NCBI GenBank assembly: GCA_030035585.1
Contig: CM057481.1
Coordinates: 57,855,128 to 57,919,127, forward strand
Reading direction: 5' to 3'
From: Dugong dugon
Lineage: Eukaryota; Chordata; Mammalia; Sirenia; Dugongidae
Length of the DNA stretch: 64,000 nt
Part shown: positions 22,707-34,625 of the stretch, piece after piece
Position numbering within the stretch: position 1 is the stretch's first letter
How the letters are laid out: every line of letters starts with the position of its first letter
Made by a program: the position numbers and the translations under genes
The notes under the pieces: model-generated
Databases searched by the model: none
The model's input: the letters and a program-made list of their open reading frames with translations, nothing else
Told to the model about the DNA's origin: nothing

Positions 22707-23489
22707 TTTCTCAACCTTAGAGGAGAATTATACCTAACTTTTTTTTTTTTTGTCAGTACACATATTGTTTTATGACATTGGTTAACAACCCCACGACATG
22801 TCAACACTCCTTTCTTGAACTTGGAGGACATTTTTATGGTGAAAATATACATAGCCAAAGTTATACCATTTCAAAAGTTTCTGCATGTACAATTCAGTGA
22901 CATTGATTACATTCTTCCAGTTGTGCTGCCATTCTCACTATCCTTTTCCAAATTATTCCATCACCATTGTCTTCAACTCACTGCCCCCTAGGCTTCCCAT
23001 CAAACCTTTTGAGTTGCTGTTGTCAATTTGATCTCACATAGATAATTCTTTTTTTTTTTTGTACCTTAGATGAAGGTTTGCAGAACAAATAGTTTCTCAT
23101 TAAACAGTTAGTACACATATTGCCCTATGACAATGGTTAACAACCCCATGACATGTCAACACTGTCTCTTCTCTACCTTGGGTTCCCTAACATCAGCTTT
23201 CCCGTCCCCTCCCGCCTTCTAGTCCTTGTCCCTGGACTGCTGTGCCTCATTAGTCCCCTTTTGTTTTATGGGGCTGTCCAACCCCCAGCTGAATGGTGAA
23301 CCTCGGAAGTGAATTCACCACTGAGCTAAAAGGGTGTCTGACAGCCATACAGATTAACCTCTTGGGTTCCCTACTGTAATTCTTTTGGTTTTGCATAGTC
23401 CTTAAGAGTTAATTTCCTAGGTTGGTATCTGGCTAGTACAATCCTGTGTTCTAGATTCAGCCTGTGGTCTGATGTTGTTTGTTCTTGGA

Positions 23490-24513
23490 TCAAAGGACTC
23501 CCTTTAATAAGTCTTGTAAATTTGGTTTGCTTTTTACATAGTCCCTTAATTTCTCTTTATCTGGAAATGACCTAATTTCACCATCATATCTGAATGAGAG
23601 TTTTGCAGGATATATTATTCTTGGCTGGCAATTTTTTTCTTTCAAGGTTTTATGTGTGTTATCCCATTGCCTTCTTGCCTGCATGATTTCTGCTGAATAA
23701 TCCAAGCTCAGTCTTATGGTTTCTCCTCTGTATGTGACTTTTTGTTTTTCTCAAGCTGCTCTCAGGATTCTTTGTCTTTGGTTTTCGCAAGTGTGATTAT
23801 GATATGCCTTGGTGATTTTCTTTTGGGTTCTATTCTATATGGGGTTCGTTGAGCTTCTTGGATGGCCAGCTTTTCATCTTTCATGATATTGGGGAAGTTT
23901 TCTGTCAGAAATTCTTCAAAGATCCTCTTTGTGTTTTCTGTTTTCTCCCCCTGTTTTGGAACTCCGATCACTCGCAGATTTTTGCCTTTGATTGTATCCC
24001 ACATAATTCTCAGGGTTACCTCATTTTTCTTCTTTCTTTTTTCTGATTTTTCCTCAGAGTTGTACCCAAGTGTTTGTCTTCAGTTTTGCTGATCCTGTCT
24101 TCCACTGTTTCAAACCTTCTCCTCAGCCCTTCTATGACACCGTCCATTTCTGAAATCTTGTTGTTTATCTTTTGGATTTCTGATTGTTGTTTTTGTATGA
24201 TTTCTAGTTGTGAATTTATTTTAGCATCTTGTTCCTGAATTATTTTCTTGAATTCTTCCATTTTTTTGTCTGTATTTTCCATGAATCTGTCTCCCTTTTC
24301 CATGAATTTGTCTATTTTTTCCTCATTTTTGTCTGCTTTTTGCTTCAACTCTTGGATACTTCTGAATATTAGAGATTTGAATTCCCTATCAGTTAGGTCT
24401 AGTGCCTTTTCTTCTACTGGAAAGTCATCTGGTGTTTTATTTTGGATGTCTACTGGAACCATCCTGTCCTTTTTTTGTAAATGTTTTGATATTGTCTGCT
24501 GTCTTTGGGCCAT
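23490..24513 (-). pseudogene. L1 ORF1 of the HAL1-like element
   Basis: It starts MAQRQQTISKHL at 24513. Residues 1-160 contain a long heptad-like coiled coil (FMENTDKKMEEFKKI, INSQLEIIQKQQSEIQ), the trimerisation region of ORF1 proteins. A frameshift in the A-rich linker (about 24016-24060) separates it from the RRM-like part (MWDTIKGKNLRVIGVP, ENFPNIMKD at 24004-23762). A second break near 23710-23760 precedes the C-terminal domain (MQARRQWD, QPRIIYPAKLSF). Only about three breaks interrupt roughly 340 codons, so the copy is fairly young. The family product binds L1 RNA as a trimer. Confidence 0.88.
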
Positions 24514-25944
24514 TCAGTGGTTATTTTCCTCATTTATTGATTGATTTGTTTGTTTCATCCTGTTTTTCTGTTTTATTTGGTTATGTCTGAGCAGGAAGGC
24601 TGTGTGTTCTTTGTTTTTGCTCGTCTCTGGGCACGATACTTTTCACTGGCTTCTCCAATGGGTGGGGTCATTCACTTAGGTATGGTATAGCAGGGCAGTT
24701 CCACCTGAAGGGGAGTTGCTGGGATGGGTTGTTTGTGGCACGTACAAGGGCTGACAGTGCGGACCGGGAATCAGTGCAGGGCAGGTTCCAGTAGGCTGCG
24801 CCTGTGCTGCTTGGGAGTGTGATGTTCATCCATGGTGCAGGTAGGCAGGAAGGAGGGGGTAGACTGTGATGTGTAGAGCTAAGATAGGTGTGGGAGAGAT
24901 GAGAGAGAGGAGAGAAGAACAGGAGCAAAAACATACACAAAAACAAAAAAGGGTGCTAAGGGAGCTTGCTATTGGAAAGGAGAGATGAGAGACTGAGAAA
25001 TGGGGAAAAACAAAAAGGAAAAAAAGAAAAAGGGTAAAAAAATGAATAAATTGAGAAACTGGAAATGAAAGACAACAAAGGAATAAGAGAGAGAAGAAAA
25101 TAAAACAAAGAAACAAACAAACAAACAAAAAAAACAGAAACAAAAACAAGAAAAAAGAAATGCCCCCAGGGATGTCCCTGAGCATCTTCACAGAGTAAGG
25201 GAGTAGTTTCCAAGCTGCGTGGTAATGCCTGGCTAGAAGGGGCTGCCAAGCTGAGAAAAGAAAAAGAAAACAAACAAACAAATCAGAGCAAACAAACAAA
25301 AAAGCCCTGGGGATCCCACCAGCATGGTGGCATGGGCCGGGAAGCAGTTTCACATTTGAGTGGTGTTTTGCAGCCTTTCAGGAAGAAGCAAAGATGGCAC
25401 ACAGAGCCAGGTATTTGAGAGAAAGGAGGGGGAGGTGGTGAGAGGTAAGGACGAAATCTAAAGAAGTGGAAAAAAACAACACCAAGAGCCAACAAAAGGC
25501 ACTCAGGGAGCCAGCCAGTGTGGCCAGATGGAATCCAAGTGACACCAGGGTGAAGCTAGTGCTTCCTGGCCAAGAGACTGTGGCTGCAGGAAGCAGAGGA
25601 GGCTGGGTGGGGGTGAAGAAGTGTGGGGTGTGGGAAAGCGTATATCGCTGGTTACCAGTTGTTCTGTCTCCTGCTGGAAGCTCCGTGAAGCTTCTTTCTC
25701 GTACCCCTGTTTGCTGATCTCTGATAGGAGTCCAAGATGGCAGATCCCTGCTGCAATAGCTGATAGGGGACCTCTGCATGTATCTCTTCTCGCTCTCTGT
25801 ACCCGCTCAGTTTCCTATTCCATTTGGTGCTTGGCTGACTTCTTTATCTCTTCATTTGATTCTTAGGGTTTCAGGATTGACATGTGACTCTGTTTGACTT
25901 AGTTTTTCTGATCTTTGCTGTGGAGGGACAGCGTGGTGCTTCTG

Positions 25945-25970
25945 ACTATAGTGCCATGTTGCCCGGAAGT
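25945..25970 (-). promoter_or_regulatory. L1 5' end with YY1-like site
   Basis: On the minus strand the element starts ACTTCCGGGCAACATGGCAC. AACATGGC, about 10 bases in, fits the YY1-type core that positions transcription starts at human L1 5' ends, and TTCCGG is an ETS-like core. Function is inferred from position and motif. Confidence 0.5.
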
Positions 25971-25986
25971 CTGACTAAATTTTTTT

Positions 25987-26386
25987 TAAAGTATGAAATT
26001 ATCTGAGGACATTTAGAAGAAATCAGACACACCAGTAGGGTGTACATGAGAATAGATTAAAATTTCAATTAGAATTGTCCTTTAAAGGATGCAGACTTCC
26101 TTTTCATATCACCATTATAGGAAGTCCATTCAATTTAAGCATAGTAACTACTTGGGGGAGAGCAAATAAAGAGGAGTATTTTAATGCAATAAGTATGTAA
26201 TTTATGAAAAGTAATATCTAGTTATACATGCTATTTCGGGCTTTCTGGACTAACTGAACCAGGCAAATTGTTCTTTATATGTATATAGATATATGTTTTA
26301 TATATAAATAAAATAAAAATATACTTTATATATTAATTTTTAATAAATATATACATTTGTATGGAAATACAAATAAATTTATATTA
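25987..26386. repeat. Unassigned, then AT-rich low-complexity tract
   Basis: No element was recognised to 26265. From about 26275 to 26386 the sequence is almost only A and T (tatata, aataaa, ttata runs), low-complexity DNA that ends where an RTE fragment begins. Confidence 0.6.
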
Positions 26387-27405
26387 TATTCCAGAACACT
26401 TAATTGTGCTCATGAGGAACCTGTACATAGGCCAAGAGGCAGTCATTTGAACAGAACAAGGGGATACTATGCGATTTAAAATCAGGAAAGGCGTGCATCA
26501 GGGTTGTATCATTTCACCATACTTATTCAATCGTATGCTGAGCAAATAATCCAAGAGGCTGGACTATGTGAAGAAGAACAGGACATCAGGCTTGCAGAAA
26601 GACTCATTAACAACCTGCAATATGCAGATGATATAGGCGTGCTTGCTGAAAGCGAAGAGGAGTTGAAGCACTTACTGATGAAGATCAAAGACTACAGCCT
26701 TCGGTATGAATTACACCTCAACATAAAGAAAACAAAAATCCTTACAACTAGACCAATAAGCAACGTCATAATAAATGGAGAAAAGATCGAAGTTGTCAAG
26801 GATTTCATTTTACTTGGATCTCGAATCAATGCTCATGAAAGCAGCTGTCAAGAAATCAAACAATGTATTGCATCGGGCAAATCTTCTGCAAAAGCCCTCT
26901 TTAAAGTGTTGGAAAGCAAAGATGTCACTTTGAGGACTAAGGTGCACCTGATCCAAGCCAAGATACTTTCAATCACTTCATATGCCTATGAAAGCTGGAC
27001 AATGAACAAGGAAGACTGAAGAAGAACTGACGCCTCTGAATTATGGTGTTGGCCAAGAATATTGACTATACCATGGACTGCCAGAAGAACGAACAAGCTT
27101 GTCTTGGAAGAAATACAGCCAGAGTGCTCCTTGGAAGCGAGGATGGTGAGACTTTGTCTCACGTGTTTTAGACATGTTATCAGGAGGGACCAGTCCCTGG
27201 AGAAGGAAATCATGCTTGGTAAGGTAGAGGGTCAGTGAAAAAGAGGAAGACCCTTGACAAGATGGATTGACACAGTGGCTGCAACAGCGGGCTCAAATGT
27301 AGCAACGATTGTGAGGACGGCGCAGGACCTGGGAGTGTTTCATTCTGTTGTGCGTAGGGTTGCAATGAGTCAAAACTGACTCGAAGGCACCTAACAACAA
27401 CAAAA
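26387..27405 (+). mobile_element. RTE LINE, 5'-truncated, with reverse transcriptase part
   Basis: The sequence starts 'ccagaacacttaattgtgctcatgaggaacctgtaca' and runs to the RTE 3' end ('gtgttgcaatgagtcaaaactgac' type block, then 'aaggcacctaacaacaacaaaag'). It matches in reverse the RTE at 58.39-59.4 kb. It has the short (aac)n tail typical of RTE instead of poly(A). No clear duplication was found. Confidence 0.9.
26504..27019 (+). pseudogene. RTE reverse transcriptase C-terminal part
   Basis: An open frame of 171 codons without frameshift covers the catalytic block LQYADDIGVLAES (YADD, near 26620), a KTKILTTRPISN stretch and the C-terminal KDVTLRTKVHL...SYAYESWTM signature of RTE/Bov-B reverse transcriptases. 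Upstream fingers, palm motif A and the whole endonuclease are missing through 5' truncation, and the frame ends at a premature stop after NKED. The frame has no start of its own: the first ATG is an internal codon. Non-functional. Confidence 0.9.
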
Positions 27406-27895
27406 GAACATACATAAATATACACTTATATATATGTATGCACACATATTCAGTGAAAGCATATCTTTGGTTTTTTTTTTCTTTTTGCTAGTGTTATTCT
27501 TTTGGCAATTTTTTTTATCATTAAAATATATTTTTAATGATCTACCAGCTGATATCAGCACCTTGTACAATTTTTTAGATGTAAAAATTACATATAAACA
27601 TTTTATTAAAACTAATTCATCACATACAATGATTAATAAGGAAAGCCCCTATTATAATGTTAATGAAAAGACACTGGTGCATTCAAATCATTCAACAATC
27701 AAAACAATGCTGAAAAGTAAAAAAAGTAAAAAAGAAAAAAGTACACAGAGAAGCCTTCCTCCCACCCTTGTTCCCCAAGAAACCATTTTGTTAGTTTCTT
27801 GTTTATCTTTCCATGGTGACGTTGTACAAATAAAGCAAACGTGTATATAGTATATAAACAAAAGACAACTGGGACCGCCTACTTAGCCATCCAAT
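27406..27895. other. Unassigned AT-rich sequence
   Basis: No known element. It contains a near-perfect AT palindrome at about 27517-27541 and an A-rich patch at 27717-27745. Confidence 0.45.
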
Positions 27896-28280
27896 TAGGT
27901 CCCTCTGAGGAGATGACATTTCAGCAGAAACTTGAAGAAGATAAGTTTGCTGAGAGCCCAGAAGAAGGAATAGCAAATGGTAAGGCCCTGAGGAAGGAAC
28001 CCTGGTGATGCAGTGCTTAAGCGCTCAGCTGCTAACCAAAAATTTGGCAGTTTGAACCCACCAGTGGCTTCATGAGGGAAAGATGTGGCAGTCTTCTTCC
28101 ATAAAGACTACAGCCTAAGAAACACTACGGGGCAGTTCTACTTGGCCCTACAGTGCCCTATAGGGTCGCTATGAATCAGAATGCACTCCATGGCACACAA
28201 CAACAACAACAAAGGCCCTGCAGCAAGAGAAAGTTTGGCCATTGCAGATATTCTCAGAATGGTTGTGTGCCTGGGCTAAA
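27896..28280 (+). repeat. Ancient mammal-wide repeat fragment, split by an AfroSINE
   Basis: 'ccctctgaggagatgacatttcagcag' and 'aaggccctg' belong to the same old repeat type as 17585-18385. An AfroSINE (about 28000-28213) splits it and duplicated the 'aaggccctg' site. Confidence 0.55.
28000..28213 (+). mobile_element. AfroSINE, long form
   Basis: It starts 'ggaaccctggtgatgcagtg', has the B-box-like 'cagtttgaacccaccag', the extra block 'gaaagatgtggcagtcttc' and the tail 'tagggtcgctatgaatcag', ending (caa)n. AAGGCCCTG lies on both sides (about 27983-27991 and 28213-28221), a duplication with some decay beyond. Confidence 0.9.
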
Positions 28281-28829
28281 TGAGCGAGAGGGAGAGAAAG
28301 AGGGACAGACTCAGGCATTTGGGTAGAGCAGAAAGAGAGGTGAAATGGAAATGGAAAGAGAAGGGGAGGATTCCCCTCCATTAGCTGATTTTATCCAATA
28401 TATGCTATTAATCTGATCCCTCTCTAACCCAACACTTTACTCCTATTGCCTCCCCGAATGGGAGGTGCAGATGTCTCCCAGTCATGGAAAAATGTTCCTT
28501 ATGTTTCATACTCAAGGAATGTCAGCCTTAACATATTGTCCAACCACTCTTGACGTACACCCCATCAGAGGATATAGATTGTTCCTTAGAAAAATCATCC
28601 CAAATTATCTAGTCACTGTACTTACTGAAAAGCTAGCTAACTCATATGTAGGACAAACAATCTAACAAACATGCCTGGCATCCTCAATATCCTTGGATCA
28701 CATAAAAATGATAAATTACAAACTAGATCAGTACCATCTGACACCTTGAAAATGGTCCTTGACTGAGATGCACTTTACTATTAATTCCTTGATTCAGACA
28801 AAGGACACTTTAAAGCACCGCTAACAGAC
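28281..28829. other. Unassigned sequence
   Basis: No recognisable element or exon; the GA-rich patch near 28290-28370 is low complexity. Confidence 0.45.
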
Positions 28830-29430
28830 ATATGATAAATCACCAACCTAGCAATAATTAAGAAATGAAAATTAAAAGAGTAAATAAAACTATAAAAAGA
28901 TATTCCACCTTATTCATAATTTGTTGTTGTTGGGTGCCATTGAGTCGATTCTGACTCGTAGTGACCCATGTGACAGAGTAGGACTGCCCCATAGAGTTTT
29001 CTAGGCTGTAATCTTTAGGAGAGCAGATGGCCAGGTAGGTCTTTTCTCCCTGGGAGTGCCTGGTGGGGTCAAAGCACCAACCTTTCAGTTGGCAGACGAG
29101 CGCTCAACTTTCACAACACCTGGGATCCTTCGTTCATGATTAAAGGAATCTAAATCAAAACACTATTATTATTTTTTCTTTACCTATCATATTAGTAACA
29201 GTTTAAGAGTTTACTCAGTGTTGGTAAAAATGTGAAGAGTATTCTTTCAAATACCGTTGGAGGGGAATGTGCATTGGTATGACATTTTGAAGCATATTTT
29301 GGTGATAGTTTTCAAAATTTTAAGTGGAAACATTTTTTGACCCAGCAATTTTCCTGCTAGGAATTTAACTTACGAAACCCATATGAAAGTATGGTAAGAT
29401 CTATATACAGGCCTGGAAATTACAAACTGA
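28830..29430 (+). mobile_element. Old L1 ORF2 3'-end fragment, split by an AfroSINE
   Basis: Blocks such as 'aagaaatgaaaattaaaagag', 'cagtgttggtaaaaatgtgaag' and 'gacccagcaattttcctgctaggaattt' follow the order of the last part of L1 ORF2 (MQIK...PAIPLLGI region). All frames are broken and the copy is old. The AfroSINE at 28922 lies inside it. Confidence 0.7.
28922..29131 (-). mobile_element. AfroSINE, long form
   Basis: The tail at the left is 'ttgttgttgttgggtgccattgagtcgattctgactcg'. The long-form middle block and the tRNA-like head follow at the right. CCTTATTCATAATT before and CCTTCGTTCATGATT after look like a decayed duplication. Confidence 0.87.
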
Positions 29431-30082
29431 GACGTTTACCTCACTGTCCGCCAGCAGACAGAGGCTGAATCTAATGAGCTTTTAAGGTACTTCCTCAGCT
29501 ATAGGAATTTATGGTTCCCTGACGAAGTTTGAACATCCTGAGTTCTACATGACTCAAGACATCACCATCCTTCTCACATTTGAGTTTATTTCCTACCAAA
29601 TAATGGTTGCTCATATAGTTAAATATTGTATGATTCTTCCTTTACTTTGATTTCCTATCCAATCATCTGTTAAAAGTCACAGATGTGGATCTCTCTTAGA
29701 AATGGCCTTCTAAGCAAATCCCTGTCTATCATTTGCCCTACATTCAGATTCTTTCTAGGATCTCCATAATGTAGAGGGCGATAGATATTGTTGATTGCCT
29801 CTCCAGCAGCCACTTCTTCCTTCCTCCTTCATTTAGGTCTTAGTCCTACCCTTCTCTGTACAAGATCATGGGATGCACTGGAAACAAATTCCATCCCTAG
29901 GACCAAGATTAGACCACTAGCCAAGTTCAGTCAAAATAATCCATGCCTTTGCCTGTGATTGGTCCAGGAATCCAAGGATAGCCATATCCCCCAAGTTTAG
30001 CCAATCAAGTAAAAGGAAGGTCTTTACGGTGGGGAAGAAGTTTCACTCTCTTACATTGCCCATGTTTTAGACAAAGGAGAAG
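29431..30082. other. Mostly unassigned sequence
   Basis: The part around 29770-30050 ('gattggtccaggaatccaagg', 'agccaatcaag') resembles an old transposon or LTR seen across mammals, but I cannot place it. The rest shows no recognisable feature. Confidence 0.4.
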
Positions 30083-30087
30083 CTATC

Positions 30088-30607
30088 TGTCATGGATTGA
30101 ATTGTATCCTTCCAAAGTATGTGTCATCTTGGCTGGGCCATGATCCCCAGTATTGTATGATTGTACACCATTTTGTCATCTGATGTGATTTTCCTATGTG
30201 TTGTAAATTCTACTTCTATCATGTTAATGAGGTGGGACTAGCGGCAGCTATGTTAATGAGTTAGGACTCAATCTCCAAGATTAGGTTGCGCCTTAAATCA
30301 ATCTCTTTTGTGATACAAAAGAGAAGAGCAAGCAGAGAGACATGAGAACCTCATACCACTAAGAAACAAGAGCCAAGAGAATAGTGTGTCTTTGGACCCT
30401 GGGTTCCTGTGCTGAGAAACTCTTCAACTGGGGAAGATCAACGACAAGGACCTTCCCCCAGAGCTGACAGAGAGAGAAAGCCTCCCCTGGAGCTGGCACC
30501 CTAATTCCAGACTTCTAGCCTCCTAGACTTTGAGAGAATAAATTTCTCTTTGTTAAAGTCATCCACTTGTGGTATTTCTATTACAGTAGCACTAGATAAC
30601 TAAGACA
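30088..30607 (+). mobile_element. Solo LTR, MaLR-like (copy 3)
   Basis: This 520-bp LTR starts TGTCATGGATTGAATTG and ends AACTAAGACA. The 5-bp duplication CTATC is perfect (30083-30087 and 30608-30612). An AATAAA signal at 30537-30542 lies where an LTR polyadenylation signal is expected. It is on the strand opposite to copies 1 and 2 and has the same length as copy 1. Confidence 0.9.
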
Positions 30608-30612
30608 CTATC

Positions 30613-32486
30613 TAAGAACAAATCTGCCATAGGGAAAAGCAAAGACAAGAGAAACCCAAAGAAAAAGATCCAGGGCCTTGATCATACTATGCCTGTAGTC
30701 CACCCTATGTCTACATTTCTGGTTATAGAAGATAATATATTCCCTTACTGTTTACTTCTATTTGACTCAGGTTTATGACACATGGAGCATCATAAACCTT
30801 TACGAATTAAGACACTTTCTGTGCTCTGAGTTTTAGCAAGGATTTGAATCCAAACCAACATTTTACCTCGTTTAGCATCAAATCAAGAGCAGTATTATTT
30901 TTACATTGTAAAATCAATGGTCATTTGTGTAGTATTGGAAAGTATTTTCAGAGGAGTTCAGAGAAAAGAGAGTGTTAGAGGGGAAGATTTTGTAACTGTA
31001 GGAAAAGTGACAGAACTATGAAAAATTTAGAAAACCTCAATACATTATGAAAAATATGTCACAATTCTACTTCCTTAGCATTGGTGTAAATACTGCAAAT
31101 TTATCATCAAGGTAAAAAATAAAAACTACAGACAGTTACAGTGTATATTATCCTTGAGAACCTGAGCATTTTTAATATTTTTATATACAATTAACTTGTA
31201 CTATCCACCCACATTATGCATACACCCCCAATATTTTGATTACTTGCTGCCTAAAGCTGCCCCTCCAATCCATGGATTCTCTAGACTGCCTGTAGAAGAA
31301 TATTAATTAATTTTTCTTTGTATTAACACTCTTCTGAGCATTTTTTAAAAATTATTTTTTATTTCCTTATACTTTCACCCTGCCCCACCCCCCACCCCCA
31401 ACACACATACACTGGTATTTACTGCTTGTCACTGAGAAAGACTGATTCATTCAATCCACATATTCAGGAGGACCTGTCAATAACCTTACCGATTGCTTTT
31501 CACCAAGTATTTCTTAATGGGCAGCTCAAACTTCTGAATTAAAGATTAGCTCCGGCTAATAAAGTTTAATTACACAAACACTGAGAGACAATGTAGTTTT
31601 TACTACCCATGGAGGACAAACACAAATAACTCTAACTCACTACTTAGATTTTATAGTTTATAATGAAAAAGTCCTTACATCCCCAGGTCAAACACAGAAT
31701 TTTATTTCTTCAGAATGTTTTGTTCCCTGGTGAACCTTCCCTGCTGGAGGGGTCATCTTTGATATGAAGCCCAACCAGAAAATGGATTATTCAGCTACAG
31801 CTTGTCATAGCTAGGTATGGGTTGGATATCATTCTTTGTCATGAAAATGAAGCCACCAGAACTGCGTACATCACCCAAGGTATTTTTTTATGAATTGAAG
31901 CTGGCTTGGCTGATGAGTGGCAATTTGTGACAAGTGAGCCTTTCGGGGGAGAAGTGCTTACAAGAAGATTGGGGAAAGGAAACCATATGCTAGTAGAGGA
32001 AAATGCTACTAATATGTCAATATGTCAGTATTTAGGAGTATAATATCATCCTAAGGTGCCACGCAAATTGGAGAGTTTGATAACCATTTGAGTCGGATGA
32101 AGGTAAATTATTTTACAGAAATCTTCTCATGTATGTTTCAGGCACAGAGTTTGTTTTAGAATCTCTGAAATTTCTTCTTTTGTCTATTTTTACTGCTCTT
32201 CCTGCTAAACATTGGAATTGAACAAGGGTTTTTAAAAACTGTAACTTTTACTCTCCTTTCTTTCAATGGATTCTAGGTTGATAATAGACTTTTCTCCACA
32301 GTGCCCAAAAAGCCCTACCTGACAGCTCAAATGTTTAAATCAATCAAAAGATTCAGATTAGTTCTTCTTGGGCTTTACAATTATTATTTTTTTTTCTTGT
32401 AAGCATTATAAGTTTCACCAGGATTCTCCTAGTTATTTCATTCTGTGGTCTCCCTGGTTATTTCATTATTTTCCTTATGGGATATA
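30613..32486. other. Unassigned, repeat-poor sequence
   Basis: 1.9 kb without a repeat, exon or RNA gene I can support. A C-rich patch lies at 31378-31403. Confidence 0.5.
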
Positions 32487-32905
32487 TAGGTTCCCTAGGG
32501 ATGCTGTAATAATTTGCCACCAGTGTGTTAGCTTAAAACAAAAGGGGTTTATTCTCTCACAGTTCTGGATGCTAGAACATCATCAGGGCCATTTTCCCTC
32601 TGAAAGCTCTAGGGAAGTATCCTTTCGTGCATTTTCCTAGCTTCTGCTGGTTCCTAGCAATACTTGGCGTTTCTTGGCTTATAGCTGCATCGCTCCAGTC
32701 TCTACCTCCATCTTCACATGACCTTCTTCTCTGTGTCACTTTTTCTGAATCCTGCTCTTCTTTCTCTTATGAAGACAACAGTAACTGCATTTAGCCTAGG
32801 ATGTTTTTATTCTGAGATCTGTAACTAGTCCTATTTCCAAATAAGTTCACATTCTGAAGTTCTGGGTGGACGTGAATTTTTTGGGAGACACTGTTCAACC
32901 CACTA
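32487..32905 (-). mobile_element. MLT1-type MaLR LTR
   Basis: Blocks 'ggttccctagggatgctgtaa', 'tttattctctcacagttctgg', 'cctatttccaaataagttcaca' and 'ggagacactgttcaaccca' are the reverse complement of MLT1-like LTRs. The copy is diverged and lacks an internal region. Family name is from memory. Confidence 0.7.
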
Positions 32906-34619
32906 CGTTGGTATTGCTTGAGTAATGATTCTTTTTGGGGGCGAGGGGCAGGGATGTAAGTACAGGGAGTTTGCAGAATTGAATAGGGTCTATAAGATAA
33001 GCCACATAGAGAAGATGAGCTTTGAGCAGAGACTTGAAGTTGACAAAGGAGTTAGTGAAGAACTTTTCAAATAGAGGGAACAGCCAGAGCAAAGGCCCTT
33101 GTGAATCCACAGATATCTTAACCAGACTGGAAAACCAACTGTATTAGAAATAATTCCCAGCATACCTTTAAGTATATAAAAGCTATAAAAAGAAATCTAG
33201 CTGACCAAATGCCAAATCAGATTGACTGCATAATTCTCCACCAGATATTTTCATTAATTGAAGTTGCACTTGATTTCAAATAATATTACAACAATTCAAC
33301 TGTGAGGATAAAAAAGCTGTTAACAGAATTGAATAATGATTCTTGATCATCACCTTGCTCTGTTGCATAAAACAAAACACAAAGAAGTATGAAACTTATA
33401 AAAAGATGGAGCTTATTTATCCCATGCATTGATATATTCAGAGGAAGGCAAACCACCAAGGATGCAACTATTGTGTCCATCTCTTTCCATCTTTTCTTTC
33501 CACCTCCTTGATGTGGAGGTCTTCATGGTCATGACAGTCACCTCATGGTTATTTCATTTTTTAGTCTCAAGTCTCTGTTCCAAGCAAGAATATGACAGAG
33601 GGTCAAAAGCCCAAAGGGTCATGCAAGCTGAGTTGGCTCCATTCTAAAAGCTTTCTTGGAAGCCCCACCCAACGACACCTGCATACATTCTATTTGCCTG
33701 TGTTACTTGGCCACTCCAGCTGTGTAGGAATCTGGTAAGTAATTTTAGCCAGGAACATTGCTTCCCGCATGAAATCAGGATGTTAGTAAAGACAAAGGGG
33801 AGAATAGGAATTGGATAGGCAATGAGAAATGTCTGCAATACTATCAGAATGCTCCTTTCATCATCCAAATGGCTGGATCTGGAAGTAGTCCAGGTGGTTG
33901 ATGCTTGTGGACACAAAATATTTTCTTTACTTTCTGTCTTTCTGTGTTAAGCACAACTGAACAGAGTGTGCATACTTCATGCAGATTTTCCATGATCTTC
34001 TTCATCTGCTCCATGCCCTGTTTCCCTTTTATGATGGATGCAATAGTTTAGCAGCAAAGACCTTCCCAGCACATCATATATGAAGATGATATTGCCAGCC
34101 CACCACCTGGTAAGGCTGTATTGAAATTTCTGTCTTCCCAGAGATGGAAATGAGTTGTCACTAACCCATCCATACTCTCATCTCTCCAGGACTTTTGAAT
34201 GATTTCCAAATAGCTTAGGTGGCATAAGCTGTCTTTAAAGTAGACAAGGGCAAAGTTAACTGAATAGACTTGTAGGTATCAGACTTATCTACAAAGAGGC
34301 CGGAATGGGTATTGAAAAATGTACCTTTGACAATACCATTACCTAGTTTATGATAGTTTTATAAATCCCACTCCTTCTGATAGGCTAAAACTCTTAACTC
34401 TGCTAAGGCTGACTCTGTAATCTAACCCCTTCCTACTTCACCACCAGCCAATCTCCAGCCTTTCCTTTTTGCCTCAAGTAGCAGCAGACTGCCTGCCTTT
34501 CTTTGTACCTATCATGCTGTTTACAATTTTGCTGCCTTTGCTCTTGCTGGTTTCAGGAGAGTCCCTCTCCCACTTCCTTACCTAGCTACCTATTACTTGT
34601 TCTTTAAGTCAACTGTTTT
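32906..34619. other. Unassigned sequence with one old repeat scrap
   Basis: At about 33000-33115, 'gagcagagacttgaagttgac' and 'agagggaacagccagagcaaaggccctt' belong to the same ancient repeat as 17585. The rest shows nothing I can recognise. Confidence 0.45.
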
Positions 34620-34625
34620 TGACTG

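Larger units (their letters stand above)
22739..25970 (-). mobile_element. L1 lacking ORF2 (HAL1-like half L1)
   Basis: Read on the minus strand the order is 5' UTR (25970-24514), ORF1 (24513-23490), about 100 bases of inter-ORF spacer, then the distal half of the young-family 3' UTR (about 23345-22739) ending in a T-run (the A tail). ORF2 and the first part of the 3' UTR are absent; comparison with the 35-42 kb copy puts the loss at roughly 4.5-5 kb. The junction lies near 23345-23375. The 3' end has two tail modules around an older-L1-like segment. CTAACTTTTTTTT (22735-22747) and CTAAATTTTTTTT (25974-25986) may be the duplication. Such an element needs ORF2 protein from elsewhere. Confidence 0.85.

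Noticed and set aside
24826..25353. 175-residue minus-strand frame rich in Phe, Leu and Ser
   Set aside because: It lies in the A-rich L1 5' UTR, and the composition comes from A-runs read as T-rich codons. It resembles membrane segments only by composition.
27517..27541. AT-only near-palindrome 'atcattaaaatatatttttaatgat'-type
   Set aside because: It is short, in AT-rich DNA, with no paired element or repeat edge, so it is probably chance.
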